Assembly (NCBI GenBank): GCA_027493625.1
Contig: JAOSKM010000001.1
Span: 835,489 to 899,488, forward strand
Source of the DNA: Planctomycetota bacterium
GTDB lineage: Bacteria; Planctomycetota; UBA8742; UBA2392
Direction of reading: 5' to 3'
DNA length: 64,000 bases
A program made the position numbers and the translations under genes. This document shows, one piece after another, positions 51,652-59,521 of this stretch; the stretch's first letter is position 1; each line of letters opens with the position of its first letter. The notes beneath the pieces were generated by a model. It saw only the letters and a list, made by a program, of their open reading frames with translations. It made no database searches and was not told the origin of the DNA.

Positions 51652-52262
51652 CTCCCGCGGATGGCCTCGCGCGCCTCTGTGGTCAGGGACACGCGCTCGG
51701 GATCATGCAGCCAGATTACCGGGCTCAGGTCGTGCATCTGCAGCAGCGCATCGCTGGCGGGCCCGTCGCCGAAGCGCTCAAACAGCTCATTCACGTCGAT
51801 GGCGCCATCGCGCTCCACGATGGCGGCCAGCACGCAGGCGACTTCCTCCTCGCAGACCTCGCCCAGGCGTGCGCGTTTCCGCAGCAGCAGCCAGGCCTCA
51901 GCGGAAAGTGAGATCGGCGCCGTCACCAGGGTGATCACCGCGCGGATCACGTGGCCGAGCCAGTGCAGGTCGTACACGCCTACATTCATCATGCGCGGCA
52001 CGAACAGCGTGCGCTTGCGTGTGGTGTCGGCGCGTATGGTTGCCTCTTCGCGAGGGAGACGGCCCAGCAACAAGTACATGAAGGCGATGACCAGCAGCCC
52101 GGAACCCGTGACGGCAAAGCCGGCCAGCCACAACGCAACCACTACAGCGCCGGCTGCCAGCAGGATCAACATGCAGGCAATCACCAGCAGGTCGCGGCGG
52201 GTGTTGTGAACGTGGTCTGCCAGCCACATACGCGCATTTTCGAACAGCGGCGATTCATCCAT
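51648..52262 (-). CDS. membrane protein of unknown function
   Basis: The 204-residue protein has an N-terminal pair of membrane helices (LLVIACMLILLAAGAVVVAL and AVTGSGLLVIAFMYLLLG), a third possible segment (VIRAVITLVTAPISL), and a C-terminal soluble part (DGAIDVNELFERFGDGPASD) that could be a winged-helix-like domain. No known family identified. Confidence 0.68.
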   Translation of the reverse strand: MDESPLFENARMWLADHVHNTRRDLLVIACMLILLAAGAVVVALWLAGFAVTGSGLLVIAFMYLLLGRLPREEATIRADTTRKRTLFVPRMMNVGVYDLHWLGHVIRAVITLVTAPISLSAEAWLLLRKRARLGEVCEEEVACVLAAIVERDGAIDVNELFERFGDGPASDALLQMHDLSPVIWLHDPERVSLTTEAREAIRGS

Positions 52263-52478
52263 GACGCATAGCGTGCGACAAGCCCGTTTGAGTGGCGATT
52301 ACAAGGATGGCCGCCATTTTGAATGGCTGCCCACGCGCTGGCCTGCCTGACGAAGCTTCAGCGGAGTCCGGAAGCGCATGGCACTACTCACGCGCTGGAA
52401 ACGCGTGCCACTGTCTGGCCGGCACTTGCGTTTGTTGGGCGGAAGGTATCTTTCCGTTCAAGTTTGGAGTAATTCGCC

Positions 52479-53357
52479 ATGCAACCTGACTTGAGGCCGG
52501 GCACCGCGCGTCCGCTTGCCTACCTGCTGGCTGTGGGCGCCGGCATTGCCATCGCCGCATTGTCCTGGGGTTTTCTGCTGGACGCCAAGCCGATGCTGTA
52601 TCAGCCGGACTTGTTCTGGCCGTTCCTGTTCTTCGGCCTGTGCGGAAGCCTGCTCGGCTGGCGCATCGCCATGCGCCACGATAACCATCCGTTGCGCAAC
52701 CTGGTCGGCCTGCTCGGCTCGCTGGTGGCGTGGCGCGTGAGCTACTTCCCGTTCATGGTGGTGGGGGCTGGAAAGCCAGCCTGGGCGAGTGGGTCACATT
52801 CAACACGCTCGGAGTCAGCATCATCTACCCCACCTTTCTGTTCTTCATGTTCGCCCAGCATGCCGGTGTCGGCTTCATCGGCGCGGCCGCGGTGGCGTCG
52901 CCGCGGACGACAGGACCGGACCAGGGCCCGCTGCTGTTTTTTCCGCAAGCTGTTCCATAAACCGCCGCGCAAGGCGCTGTGGGCGCTGGCCTGCGTGGCC
53001 TTGCCCGTCGCCGGCATGGTCAGCTTCAGCACGGCCAGGGATTTCGTGCTGTTCAACGACGGTCCTGATCCGTACATGGCCGAAGTCCCCATCTCGGAGC
53101 CGCAGATCAACCCCTACGCCAGAATCATGGACGAGCACGACCTCGCTCCCGCGCCGTGGGTACTGGCCGTGAACGCGGCCGTCACCTACCCGCTGGTGCC
53201 GCACACGCCCTGGGGCGACGCGATGGCCGGCACGCTGGAGAAGCTTGCGCTGGCCAACCCGGTTGCCACCACACGCGACCGTATCGATGAGCACTACCAG
53301 GCCTGGATTGCCTCCCACGCACGCATCCGCGACCCGGACGCAGGGAAAACCAAGTGA
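52479..53357 (+). CDS. integral membrane protein with two apparent compensating indels
   Basis: The frame is open throughout, but its middle third is Ser/Arg-rich nonsense. Adding a G to the G5 run at 52763-52767 and removing a T from the T6 run at 52937-52942 gives a hydrophobic middle instead (GEWVTFNTLGVSIIYPTFLF, then PLLFFRKLFHKPPRKALW). The corrected protein has about six membrane helices and a soluble tail. It is not recognised. It overlaps the next gene by 4 nt. Confidence 0.7.
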   Translation: MQPDLRPGTARPLAYLLAVGAGIAIAALSWGFLLDAKPMLYQPDLFWPFLFFGLCGSLLGWRIAMRHDNHPLRNLVGLLGSLVAWRVSYFPFMVVGAGKPAWASGSHSTRSESASSTPPFCSSCSPSMPVSASSARPRWRRRGRQDRTRARCCFFRKLFHKPPRKALWALACVALPVAGMVSFSTARDFVLFNDGPDPYMAEVPISEPQINPYARIMDEHDLAPAPWVLAVNAAVTYPLVPHTPWGDAMAGTLEKLALANPVATTRDRIDEHYQAWIASHARIRDPDAGKTK

Positions 53358-54352
53358 GCCGCGTACTGATCGCCGGCGGGCGCGGCTTCATGGGCCGCCG
53401 TATCATCCGTCTGCTGAAGCAGGCGTTGCCGAAGGTCGAGGTGCTGACCGCCGGCCGCGGCCTCGCCAACGACCGTGTGTTCGACGTGCACGCACCTGAA
53501 GATCACTACACCGCGTTGCGCGGGATCGACGTGTTTCTCAATACCGTTGGCCCATTCGAATACGACCCGCGCCCGGTGATGCGCGCCTGCCTCGACAACG
53601 GCGTGCATTACGTAGACATCGCCGAGACGCACGAGTTCATGGCCGCGGCGGCGGCGCTGCAGGCCGAGGGTGCCGCATGCGCCACAGTCAGCGGTGCGAG
53701 TTCGGTGCCGGGGCTGATCCAGGTGTTCGCGCAATGCTGGGCCGATAGCCCGCCGGCAAGCATCCGGGCGCAGCTCAGCATCGGCACCAACAACCCGGGC
53801 TCGACCACGCTGTTGCGCAGCATGTTGAGCCCCATTGGCCGGCGCATCTCGGGCAACGGAGTCTGCTTCAACCACACCTGGCTGCGTCCCCATCAAGGCC
53901 AGCGGGCGCGGCGTTACGGACCGTACCCTTGCGGCTTGAATGCGCTGCGGCTGGGCGACCGCGACGTGCCGTTGCAGTTCGGGTTTGGTTTCGACCGGCG
54001 GCCGTACACACTGGCACTGTGGCTGCTGGCGCCGCTGGTGGCGCTGACGCCGCGCGGTTTGCTGGGTCTCGCGGCCGCGCTCGGCAACGCGGTGTCGCCC
54101 CTGGCGCGGCCGTTGGGGACGAAGATCGGCATCCTGTCGATTGACCAGCTGGATGGCAGCGGCGAAGTAATCGACAGCATCGAGATCCGCGCGTTGTCTG
54201 AGGGCCTCGACGTGCCGGCCTGGCCGAGCGTGTGGGCGATCGAGGCCCTGCTGAATCAACCGCGCTCCGCCGGAAGCCTTGCCGAGCTGATCACGCCGGA
54301 GCAGGCCAAGGCCAAACTGTCAGTCGCTGGCTACCCCGTGAACTTTCAGTAA
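53354..54352 (+). CDS. saccharopine dehydrogenase-like NAD(P)-binding protein
   Basis: The 332-residue protein begins at GTG with a Rossmann motif (LIAGGRGFMGRRIIRLL), then FLNTVGPFEYDPRPVMRACL and the conserved HYVDIAETHEF. These are typical of the saccharopine dehydrogenase / SCCPDH-like family. A hydrophobic stretch near 220-245 (LALWLLAPLVALTPRGLLG) could bind membrane. The substrate is unknown. Coupled to the membrane protein upstream. Confidence 0.85.
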   Translation: MSRVLIAGGRGFMGRRIIRLLKQALPKVEVLTAGRGLANDRVFDVHAPEDHYTALRGIDVFLNTVGPFEYDPRPVMRACLDNGVHYVDIAETHEFMAAAAALQAEGAACATVSGASSVPGLIQVFAQCWADSPPASIRAQLSIGTNNPGSTTLLRSMLSPIGRRISGNGVCFNHTWLRPHQGQRARRYGPYPCGLNALRLGDRDVPLQFGFGFDRRPYTLALWLLAPLVALTPRGLLGLAAALGNAVSPLARPLGTKIGILSIDQLDGSGEVIDSIEIRALSEGLDVPAWPSVWAIEALLNQPRSAGSLAELITPEQAKAKLSVAGYPVNFQ

Positions 54353-54370
54353 CTCCTGGTCAGAATTTTT

Positions 54371-54399
54371 TTGACTGTGTGCGTATGGTGCGGTAGAAT
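54371..54399 (+). promoter_or_regulatory. sigma-70 promoter for the 147-residue protein
   Basis: TTGACT (54371-54376), exactly 17 nt, then TAGAAT (54394-54399), preceded by a T7 run. It is the best sigma-70 match in the window. The start codon with a GGGAGGG ribosome site lies about 50 nt further on. Confidence 0.7.
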
Positions 54400-54450
54400 G
54401 CACATTATGCCTAATACGCACATCCACGAGGCGATTGAAGGGAGGGTGCC

Positions 54451-54894
54451 ATGTCCGACAAAGTGACCAGTCCTATGAGAGTCAGGGTGATTCTGGCAGT
54501 CGAACACGATTTTCCTGAAAACGTCCGCCGTGAAATCGGCGAGTCCCTGGAACTGGTTGGCTGGGTTCCTGTGGGTGAGAGTTACGACTGCTGGCTTTGC
54601 CGCGCCCGGCTTGACGAGGCGGAACGCATTGAGCGCCAAGTCCGAAAGATCCTGGAGTTCGCGGCGTTCACGGCCGGGCTGCAAGGGCGGCTGCCGTTCG
54701 CGCTGAAAATGGGTGACCTGGCTCCCCGCTCCAGTGCCGTGCGTCTGGGGTCGGGCGGAATGAAGACCAAGTCGGTGCCTCAGCGCAGCAGTGGAGTCGA
54801 TTTTGCAACCGAGAAGATTCCAAACGGCGGGATCGAGCGTCTTGCGCACGGGCCGAACCTGCCCGGCCTGACTCAGCTCAAGACAGCGTTCTGA
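54451..54894 (+). CDS. hypothetical protein
   Basis: The 147-residue protein opens with an alpha/beta stretch (MRVRVILAVEHDFPENVRRE, DCWLCRARLDEAERIERQVR) and becomes Ser/Gly-rich and less ordered after residue 90. No motif is recognised. A good promoter and ribosome site argue that it is expressed. Upstream, an ATG at 54407 could start a 19-codon leader that overlaps this start. Confidence 0.6.
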   Translation: MSDKVTSPMRVRVILAVEHDFPENVRREIGESLELVGWVPVGESYDCWLCRARLDEAERIERQVRKILEFAAFTAGLQGRLPFALKMGDLAPRSSAVRLGSGGMKTKSVPQRSSGVDFATEKIPNGGIERLAHGPNLPGLTQLKTAF

Positions 54895-55378
54895 GGTTGA
54901 TGCGCCGGGCAGTACAACAAGAGGATGGCAACCGGGGCCCGGCGCAGACAGTAACGGCAATGCTTGGCTGATCGGACTCGCTGGCTGCGTTGAGTCGGCT
55001 GGTGCAAGCGACGCCCTGCATGTCTTGCGTATCCAGGAGAGCCGCGCTGTGCTGCGACACGAAACTCTCGGCGGCGTTTTTGCCACGAAGATCCGTGCAG
55101 CAGGCGGACTAAACTCAACCTGGCGGGGGTGCTGCCAAACACGGGACAGCCCGCCCGGCCTTGTGGCCGCAGCATCCCTGCCAGCTATACCCATCGGCGC
55201 GACTGCCGGCGAACACCAGAGCATTGTCGGATTGCCTGTGCCTGCTGCTGCCTGCGGCGAACTTCGCAATTCCGCGTCCCGATTCCTCGGCGCGGCCTGC
55301 AGCCTGCCTGCGTCCGCTCTTCTTGAACTGCTCGTTCGGCGCTGCGAATCAGCACGGCCCGTTCAATCCAAAAAACCG
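54895..55378. other. 484-bp gap without a recognisable gene
   Basis: Open frames here have no coding character, ribosome site or family resemblance. I see no RNA gene, promoter or repeat of note. It might be decayed coding sequence, but nothing specific can be named. Confidence 0.5.
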
Positions 55379-56626
55379 CTAACCAATCTGGAAGGGGTTC
55401 TCGCTGTCGGTGTCTTCGCCGAACAGGCTCATCAGTGTGCCGCTGTCCTCGAGTTCGGCCTGCTCGCGGGTGATGCTGATGATCAGCACGTCGTCCACGG
55501 CCCGGTGGCCGGCGTGTGCGGCCTCGTAGATCAGTTCCGGCACATTTTCATCCAGTCTGGCGCGCTGGAGAACCTTGTGCACCCCGGCGTAATCGAACTC
55601 CTCGCCGTCGTCCTGCTGGCACTCGATGATGCCGTCCGTGAACATCACGATGCGTCCCTCGGGCTCGAGGTTGGTGCGATGCACCTGGATGGCGTCCGCC
55701 CATGACTCGGTGCGCTTCAACCCCAGTGCCACGCCCGCTGTCAGCACATCTTCGCGCTTGCCGTCTGCATACTGGAACACCGGGTGCGGAACCCCGCAGC
55801 GCGCGTGCTGCCAGTTACCGCTGACCACGTCCAGCACCCCCACCATCGCCGCCACGAACTTGCCCTGCGGGATGTCCTCGGCCAGTTCGTCGTTGGCAAA
55901 GCGCAGCCCTTCGCGCAAATCGCCCTGCTTGATGCGCATACCGATGCTGATCACCTTGCGAGCCATGGACTGAATCACCGCGGCCTGGATACCGTGGCCG
56001 GAAACGTCACCCACCACCACGCAGAGTTCACGCGGGTTCAGCCAGAAGAAATCGTAGAAGTCTCCGCCGATGAAACCGCCACTGGGAGAGTAATGCACGT
56101 CGATGCGGATGCCCTGGGGCTTGGGTGGACGCGCCAGCATGGTCACGAAGTTCTGGGCGGCGTCTGTGAGGTCTTCGGTGGTGGCGCGCACTTCGCGCTC
56201 GAGGCGCATGATCTGGCTGCGCAGCTCCTGGCGTTCGCGCTTGCGTGACTGCTTCTGGCGCAAGGTCTGTCGCAGGATCGTCTCGACCTGGATGCGCAGG
56301 TGGTCAAGGTCGACGGGCTTCTTCAGGATCGCGAAGATGTCGCACTCGTAGGCGGTCAGCGCGCTGGACATGTCGTCGGTGCTGACCATCAGGATCACCG
56401 GCACGCGGCTGAGCCTGCGGTTGCGAGCCAGCTCGTCAAGGAACTCGACGTACTCTTCGCCCAGCTTCTGGTCGCTGATCAGCAGGGCGGGAATCTTCAT
56501 TGTGACTGAGGTACGGGCGGCCTCGCTGTCGCCGACCGCCTCCACGCTGTGGCCATCGCGCTGCAGCGCTTCGGCGATTTCCCTGCGCCGCTCTTCGTTG
56601 CCCTCAATCAGCAGGATATGCGCCAT
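55379..56626 (-). CDS. receiver-PP2C (RsbU/SpoIIE-type) phosphatase, receiver degenerate
   Basis: Started at MAHILLIEGNEERRREI the protein has 415 residues: a receiver-like domain (1-125), a coiled-coil linker (QKQSRKRERQELRSQIMRLE) and a SpoIIE-type PP2C serine phosphatase. The phosphatase Asp motifs GGDFYDFFWL, VVGDVSGHG, MFTDGIIE and AVDDVLII are intact. The receiver keeps an Asp in LISDQKLG and Lys in ILKKP, but the N-terminal acid pair is EGN, so phosphorylation is doubtful. It would act in partner-switching control. A paralog lies directly upstream. Confidence 0.9.
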   Translation of the reverse strand: MAHILLIEGNEERRREIAEALQRDGHSVEAVGDSEAARTSVTMKIPALLISDQKLGEEYVEFLDELARNRRLSRVPVILMVSTDDMSSALTAYECDIFAILKKPVDLDHLRIQVETILRQTLRQKQSRKRERQELRSQIMRLEREVRATTEDLTDAAQNFVTMLARPPKPQGIRIDVHYSPSGGFIGGDFYDFFWLNPRELCVVVGDVSGHGIQAAVIQSMARKVISIGMRIKQGDLREGLRFANDELAEDIPQGKFVAAMVGVLDVVSGNWQHARCGVPHPVFQYADGKREDVLTAGVALGLKRTESWADAIQVHRTNLEPEGRIVMFTDGIIECQQDDGEEFDYAGVHKVLQRARLDENVPELIYEAAHAGHRAVDDVLIISITREQAELEDSGTLMSLFGEDTDSENPFQIG

Positions 56627-56642
56627 CTTCTTGTCGCGCGGT

Positions 56643-57812
56643 TCAGTGCCTGGTGATGCAGATGATGGTGGCGTCATCGTCGGCACGCGCCTCGAGGTCG
56701 GACTGCTCAAGGATTGTAGCGATAAAACGCCCGCCGGGCGCGGTATCTTTCACCGCCTTCATTACCCCTTCCACGTCGAAGTCCTTCTTCTTCTCGTCGT
56801 CCTGGTAGCATTCGATGATACCGTCCGACATCAGCATCACGGTCTGGTCCGGCTCCAGGATGGTGGCGTACTCGCCCACCTGCATGTGCCAGTCCGACTT
56901 CTTCGACAGTCCCAGCGGCCCCCCCGGCGTCACCACGGACTCGCTCTCGCGGTCCTTGATCAGCAACGGGTAGGGAATGCCGCAGCGCACGTGCTTCCAG
57001 GCGTGGGTGGCGGTGTTCAGGATGCCCACCGCCGCCGCCACGAAGCTGCCGGGCGGCAGGTCGTTGGTCAGCTCGCGGTTGGCGAACGCAATTGCCTTGT
57101 TGAGGTCGCCGTTCTCCTGGCGCAGCGCCAGGCTGATCAGCTTGCGCGCCATCGCCTGCAGGATCGCGCCCTGGATCCCGTGACCGCTGATGTCCCCCAC
57201 CACCACCGCCAGCCGGTCGCGATCCAGCCAAACGAAGTCGTAGAAGTCGCCCCCCAGGCGGCCGTACGGGCGATACAGCAGGTCAACGTCGTAGCCCTCG
57301 ATTTGAGGCGGCTTGGGCTGCATCCAGGTGAAGTGCCGCTCCGCCTCGCTGAGATCCTCCTCGGTGGCCTTCATCTCGATCTCGAGCCGCTCGATGCGGC
57401 TCATGTACATCTCTTTGCTCAGTTTGCGGCTGAACTTGTAGGCCTGGTTGAGGCGCGTGTGGGCGCCGATCTTGGCCGTCAGCAGGTCCATGTTCAGCGG
57501 CTTGTGCAGGAAATCGACGATGTCCCAGCGGAAGGTGCGGGCCAGCAGCTCGTTGTCGGCGTTTTCCGCCATCATCATGATCGGCACGCGGGCGAGCGCG
57601 CTCTCGCTGCGCAGCTCTTCCAGCAGCTGCAGCGCCGGCATGTCGGGCAGCTTGATGTCCAGAAGCAGCAGGTCGGGCTCGTGGTCCTGGGCCTGCAGGA
57701 TGGTTTCACGCGCGGTGGCGGCCTCGATCACCTTGTAGCCGTTCTTCTCCAGAACCTGCTTCAGTTCGGACCGGATCTTGGAGTCATCGTCGGCGATGAG
57801 AACGTGAGACAA
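56643..57812 (-). CDS. receiver-PP2C (RsbU/SpoIIE-type) phosphatase, canonical receiver
   Basis: The start is a TTG with a GAGGG ribosome site (SHVLIADDDSK); an ATG 21 codons upstream adds no domain. The receiver has the acid pair in IADDDSK, the phosphoacceptor Asp in LLLLDIKLPD, and Lys in LHKPL. A helical linker (MSRIERLEIEMKATEEDLSE) leads to the PP2C domain with GGDFYDFVWL, VVGDISGHG, LMSDGIIE and ADDDATII. It probably answers a histidine kinase by dephosphorylating an anti-anti-sigma type protein. Neither is encoded nearby. Confidence 0.92.
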   Translation of the reverse strand: MSHVLIADDDSKIRSELKQVLEKNGYKVIEAATARETILQAQDHEPDLLLLDIKLPDMPALQLLEELRSESALARVPIMMMAENADNELLARTFRWDIVDFLHKPLNMDLLTAKIGAHTRLNQAYKFSRKLSKEMYMSRIERLEIEMKATEEDLSEAERHFTWMQPKPPQIEGYDVDLLYRPYGRLGGDFYDFVWLDRDRLAVVVGDISGHGIQGAILQAMARKLISLALRQENGDLNKAIAFANRELTNDLPPGSFVAAAVGILNTATHAWKHVRCGIPYPLLIKDRESESVVTPGGPLGLSKKSDWHMQVGEYATILEPDQTVMLMSDGIIECYQDDEKKKDFDVEGVMKAVKDTAPGGRFIATILEQSDLEARADDDATIICITRH

Positions 57813-57885
57813 GCGCAACCCTCGAGTCAGGAATCGTGAGCACCGGAGGTTAGTCGATAAATCCACAAGCGACAAGAGTTTGCGT

Positions 57886-59388
57886 TCAGGCTGCCGTCAT
57901 CCGGTGCAGTTGCATGAAACAGCCGAAGCCCTTGCCCACCTGTTCAGTGAAGAAACGCCCTGCGGCACTTCGCAACTCCGCGCGGCGCCGGTCTTCCGGC
58001 GCTACCAGCAGCAGGACGTTTCGGTGATGGGCGGCGACCGCGATCACGTCCGGAGTGAATGCGGCGGGCACCTCACGCAGGAAGCGCTCAGCCTGGTCCA
58101 GCTGCTTCAGTGCCGCCGGCCTGTCGCCGCAGACACGGGCCAGCCGGCAATAACTCATGGGAACGCCAAAGCGCACGATCGGCTCGGCGCTGGTGACGCT
58201 GCGCGCGCCGACGTCTTCCCTTATGAAGTTTCGGGCCGGATCGAACTCGCCCTCCAGGGCTTGCAGCAACACCCGGGCATAGCGCGCAAACACGAAGCCT
58301 TCCGGCAACTGCTCGGGCTTGCTGCCCACGCATTCCCTCAACACCCGCTTCAGCAGCCCCGGCTTTTCCAGCCACACCGCCCACTGCAGAACGCGTGTCG
58401 CCAGGCTGCGACTGGGAGGGCCCAGGGCCAGCGCACTTTCCGGGCTCAGCATCCCCGCCAGTAGTTGCGCCCGCGCCAGGAAACCCGCCGAATGCCCGAA
58501 GTACACCTCGGGGTGAGCGGCCGCCTGGCCCTGCAGTCGTGTCAGTCCCTGTGGTACTTCCCCCATGTCGATCTCGATGACCCCCAGCAACCCCTGGCAA
58601 AGGCCGGCTGCGGGCAACCGCAACTCGTCGGGGCCCGCCAGCGCCAGCGCGGCCGTGAGGATGCGGCGGGCCTCGCCATGGCGGAAGAGCTGGTAGAGGC
58701 TCATGGCGAGGTTGTGCGCTTCGTCAAGCGAGTCGTCGCTGATGCGTCCCCGCGACAGCGCATGGAACAGCACGTCGCGCTGGATTTCGATGCCCTGCTT
58801 CAGGTTTCCCTGGATGTACTGGTGGTGCGCGCGCAGCGCGTCGAAGCGCGCCTGCAGTTCGGTGTCGTCGTTGAGTCGCGCCAGCTGCGTCAGCGCGCGG
58901 CCCAGATCGTCAGCAGCGTTGAGGTCGTTGGCGTTGACGGCCAGCCCGTACTGCTGAAGCAGGTCGCTGAAGATCGGTGAAGTACGTACGTTGAGCTGTT
59001 CGCGAAGTTCCTCGTAGCGCTTGAGCGCATCGTTTAGGTCGCGCAGCACGCGCAGGTGGTGCTTGCCGGTAAGCGAACCCAGACGCATGCGCGCTACTGC
59101 GTTCATGGCTTCCACCAGCTCCAGCAGGTCGCCCGCCAGCTTCTCGTTGCCTGCCGCGCTGTCCGCCAGCCAGGGCGCGCCCTCTCCCATCAGCAGCCAG
59201 GCCGGGTTTACCCCCAGCTCGGTGCACAATGCCGCGCCGAACTCGAGCGGCATCTTCGCGCCGCGCACGTAGCGGCTCACGTTGTTGCGCGAGCTGCCTG
59301 TGCGCCGCGCGATCTCGGACTGGCTGTGGCGGCCGGCGACCAGCTCGAGTCGCTGGTGCAGGTCCTTGAGGCGTTGTTCTGCGTCCAT
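57886..59388 (-). CDS. XRE-like HTH regulator, paralog of 41130-42611
   Basis: The 500-residue protein has an N-terminal HTH (HSQSEIARRTGSSRNNVSRY), then the segment NPAWLLMGEGAPWLADSA and ELVEAMNAVARMRLGSLTGK, nearly identical to the paralog. After that it is helical with TPR-like repeats (LDEAHNLAMSLYQLFRHGEA). The target and signal are unknown. Divergent from the FG-GAP gene, so it may control that gene or its own. Confidence 0.82.
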   Translation of the reverse strand: MDAEQRLKDLHQRLELVAGRHSQSEIARRTGSSRNNVSRYVRGAKMPLEFGAALCTELGVNPAWLLMGEGAPWLADSAAGNEKLAGDLLELVEAMNAVARMRLGSLTGKHHLRVLRDLNDALKRYEELREQLNVRTSPIFSDLLQQYGLAVNANDLNAADDLGRALTQLARLNDDTELQARFDALRAHHQYIQGNLKQGIEIQRDVLFHALSRGRISDDSLDEAHNLAMSLYQLFRHGEARRILTAALALAGPDELRLPAAGLCQGLLGVIEIDMGEVPQGLTRLQGQAAAHPEVYFGHSAGFLARAQLLAGMLSPESALALGPPSRSLATRVLQWAVWLEKPGLLKRVLRECVGSKPEQLPEGFVFARYARVLLQALEGEFDPARNFIREDVGARSVTSAEPIVRFGVPMSYCRLARVCGDRPAALKQLDQAERFLREVPAAFTPDVIAVAAHHRNVLLLVAPEDRRRAELRSAAGRFFTEQVGKGFGCFMQLHRMTAA

Positions 59389-59521
59389 GTGATCCCCGTA
59401 TCGTCAGCGGGCGGGAGCGTCCGCCTGTCATAAAAAGATACACAAGCTGTCATCCAATGCACGGATAACCTGACCATTGCTGATACAGTTCCTTCCATCA
59501 CTGACCCAGCCGGAGGAACCA

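Noticed and set aside
55025..55705. Plus-strand frame of 226 codons
   Set aside because: Half of it is antisense to the PP2C gene and the rest has no ribosome site or coding character.
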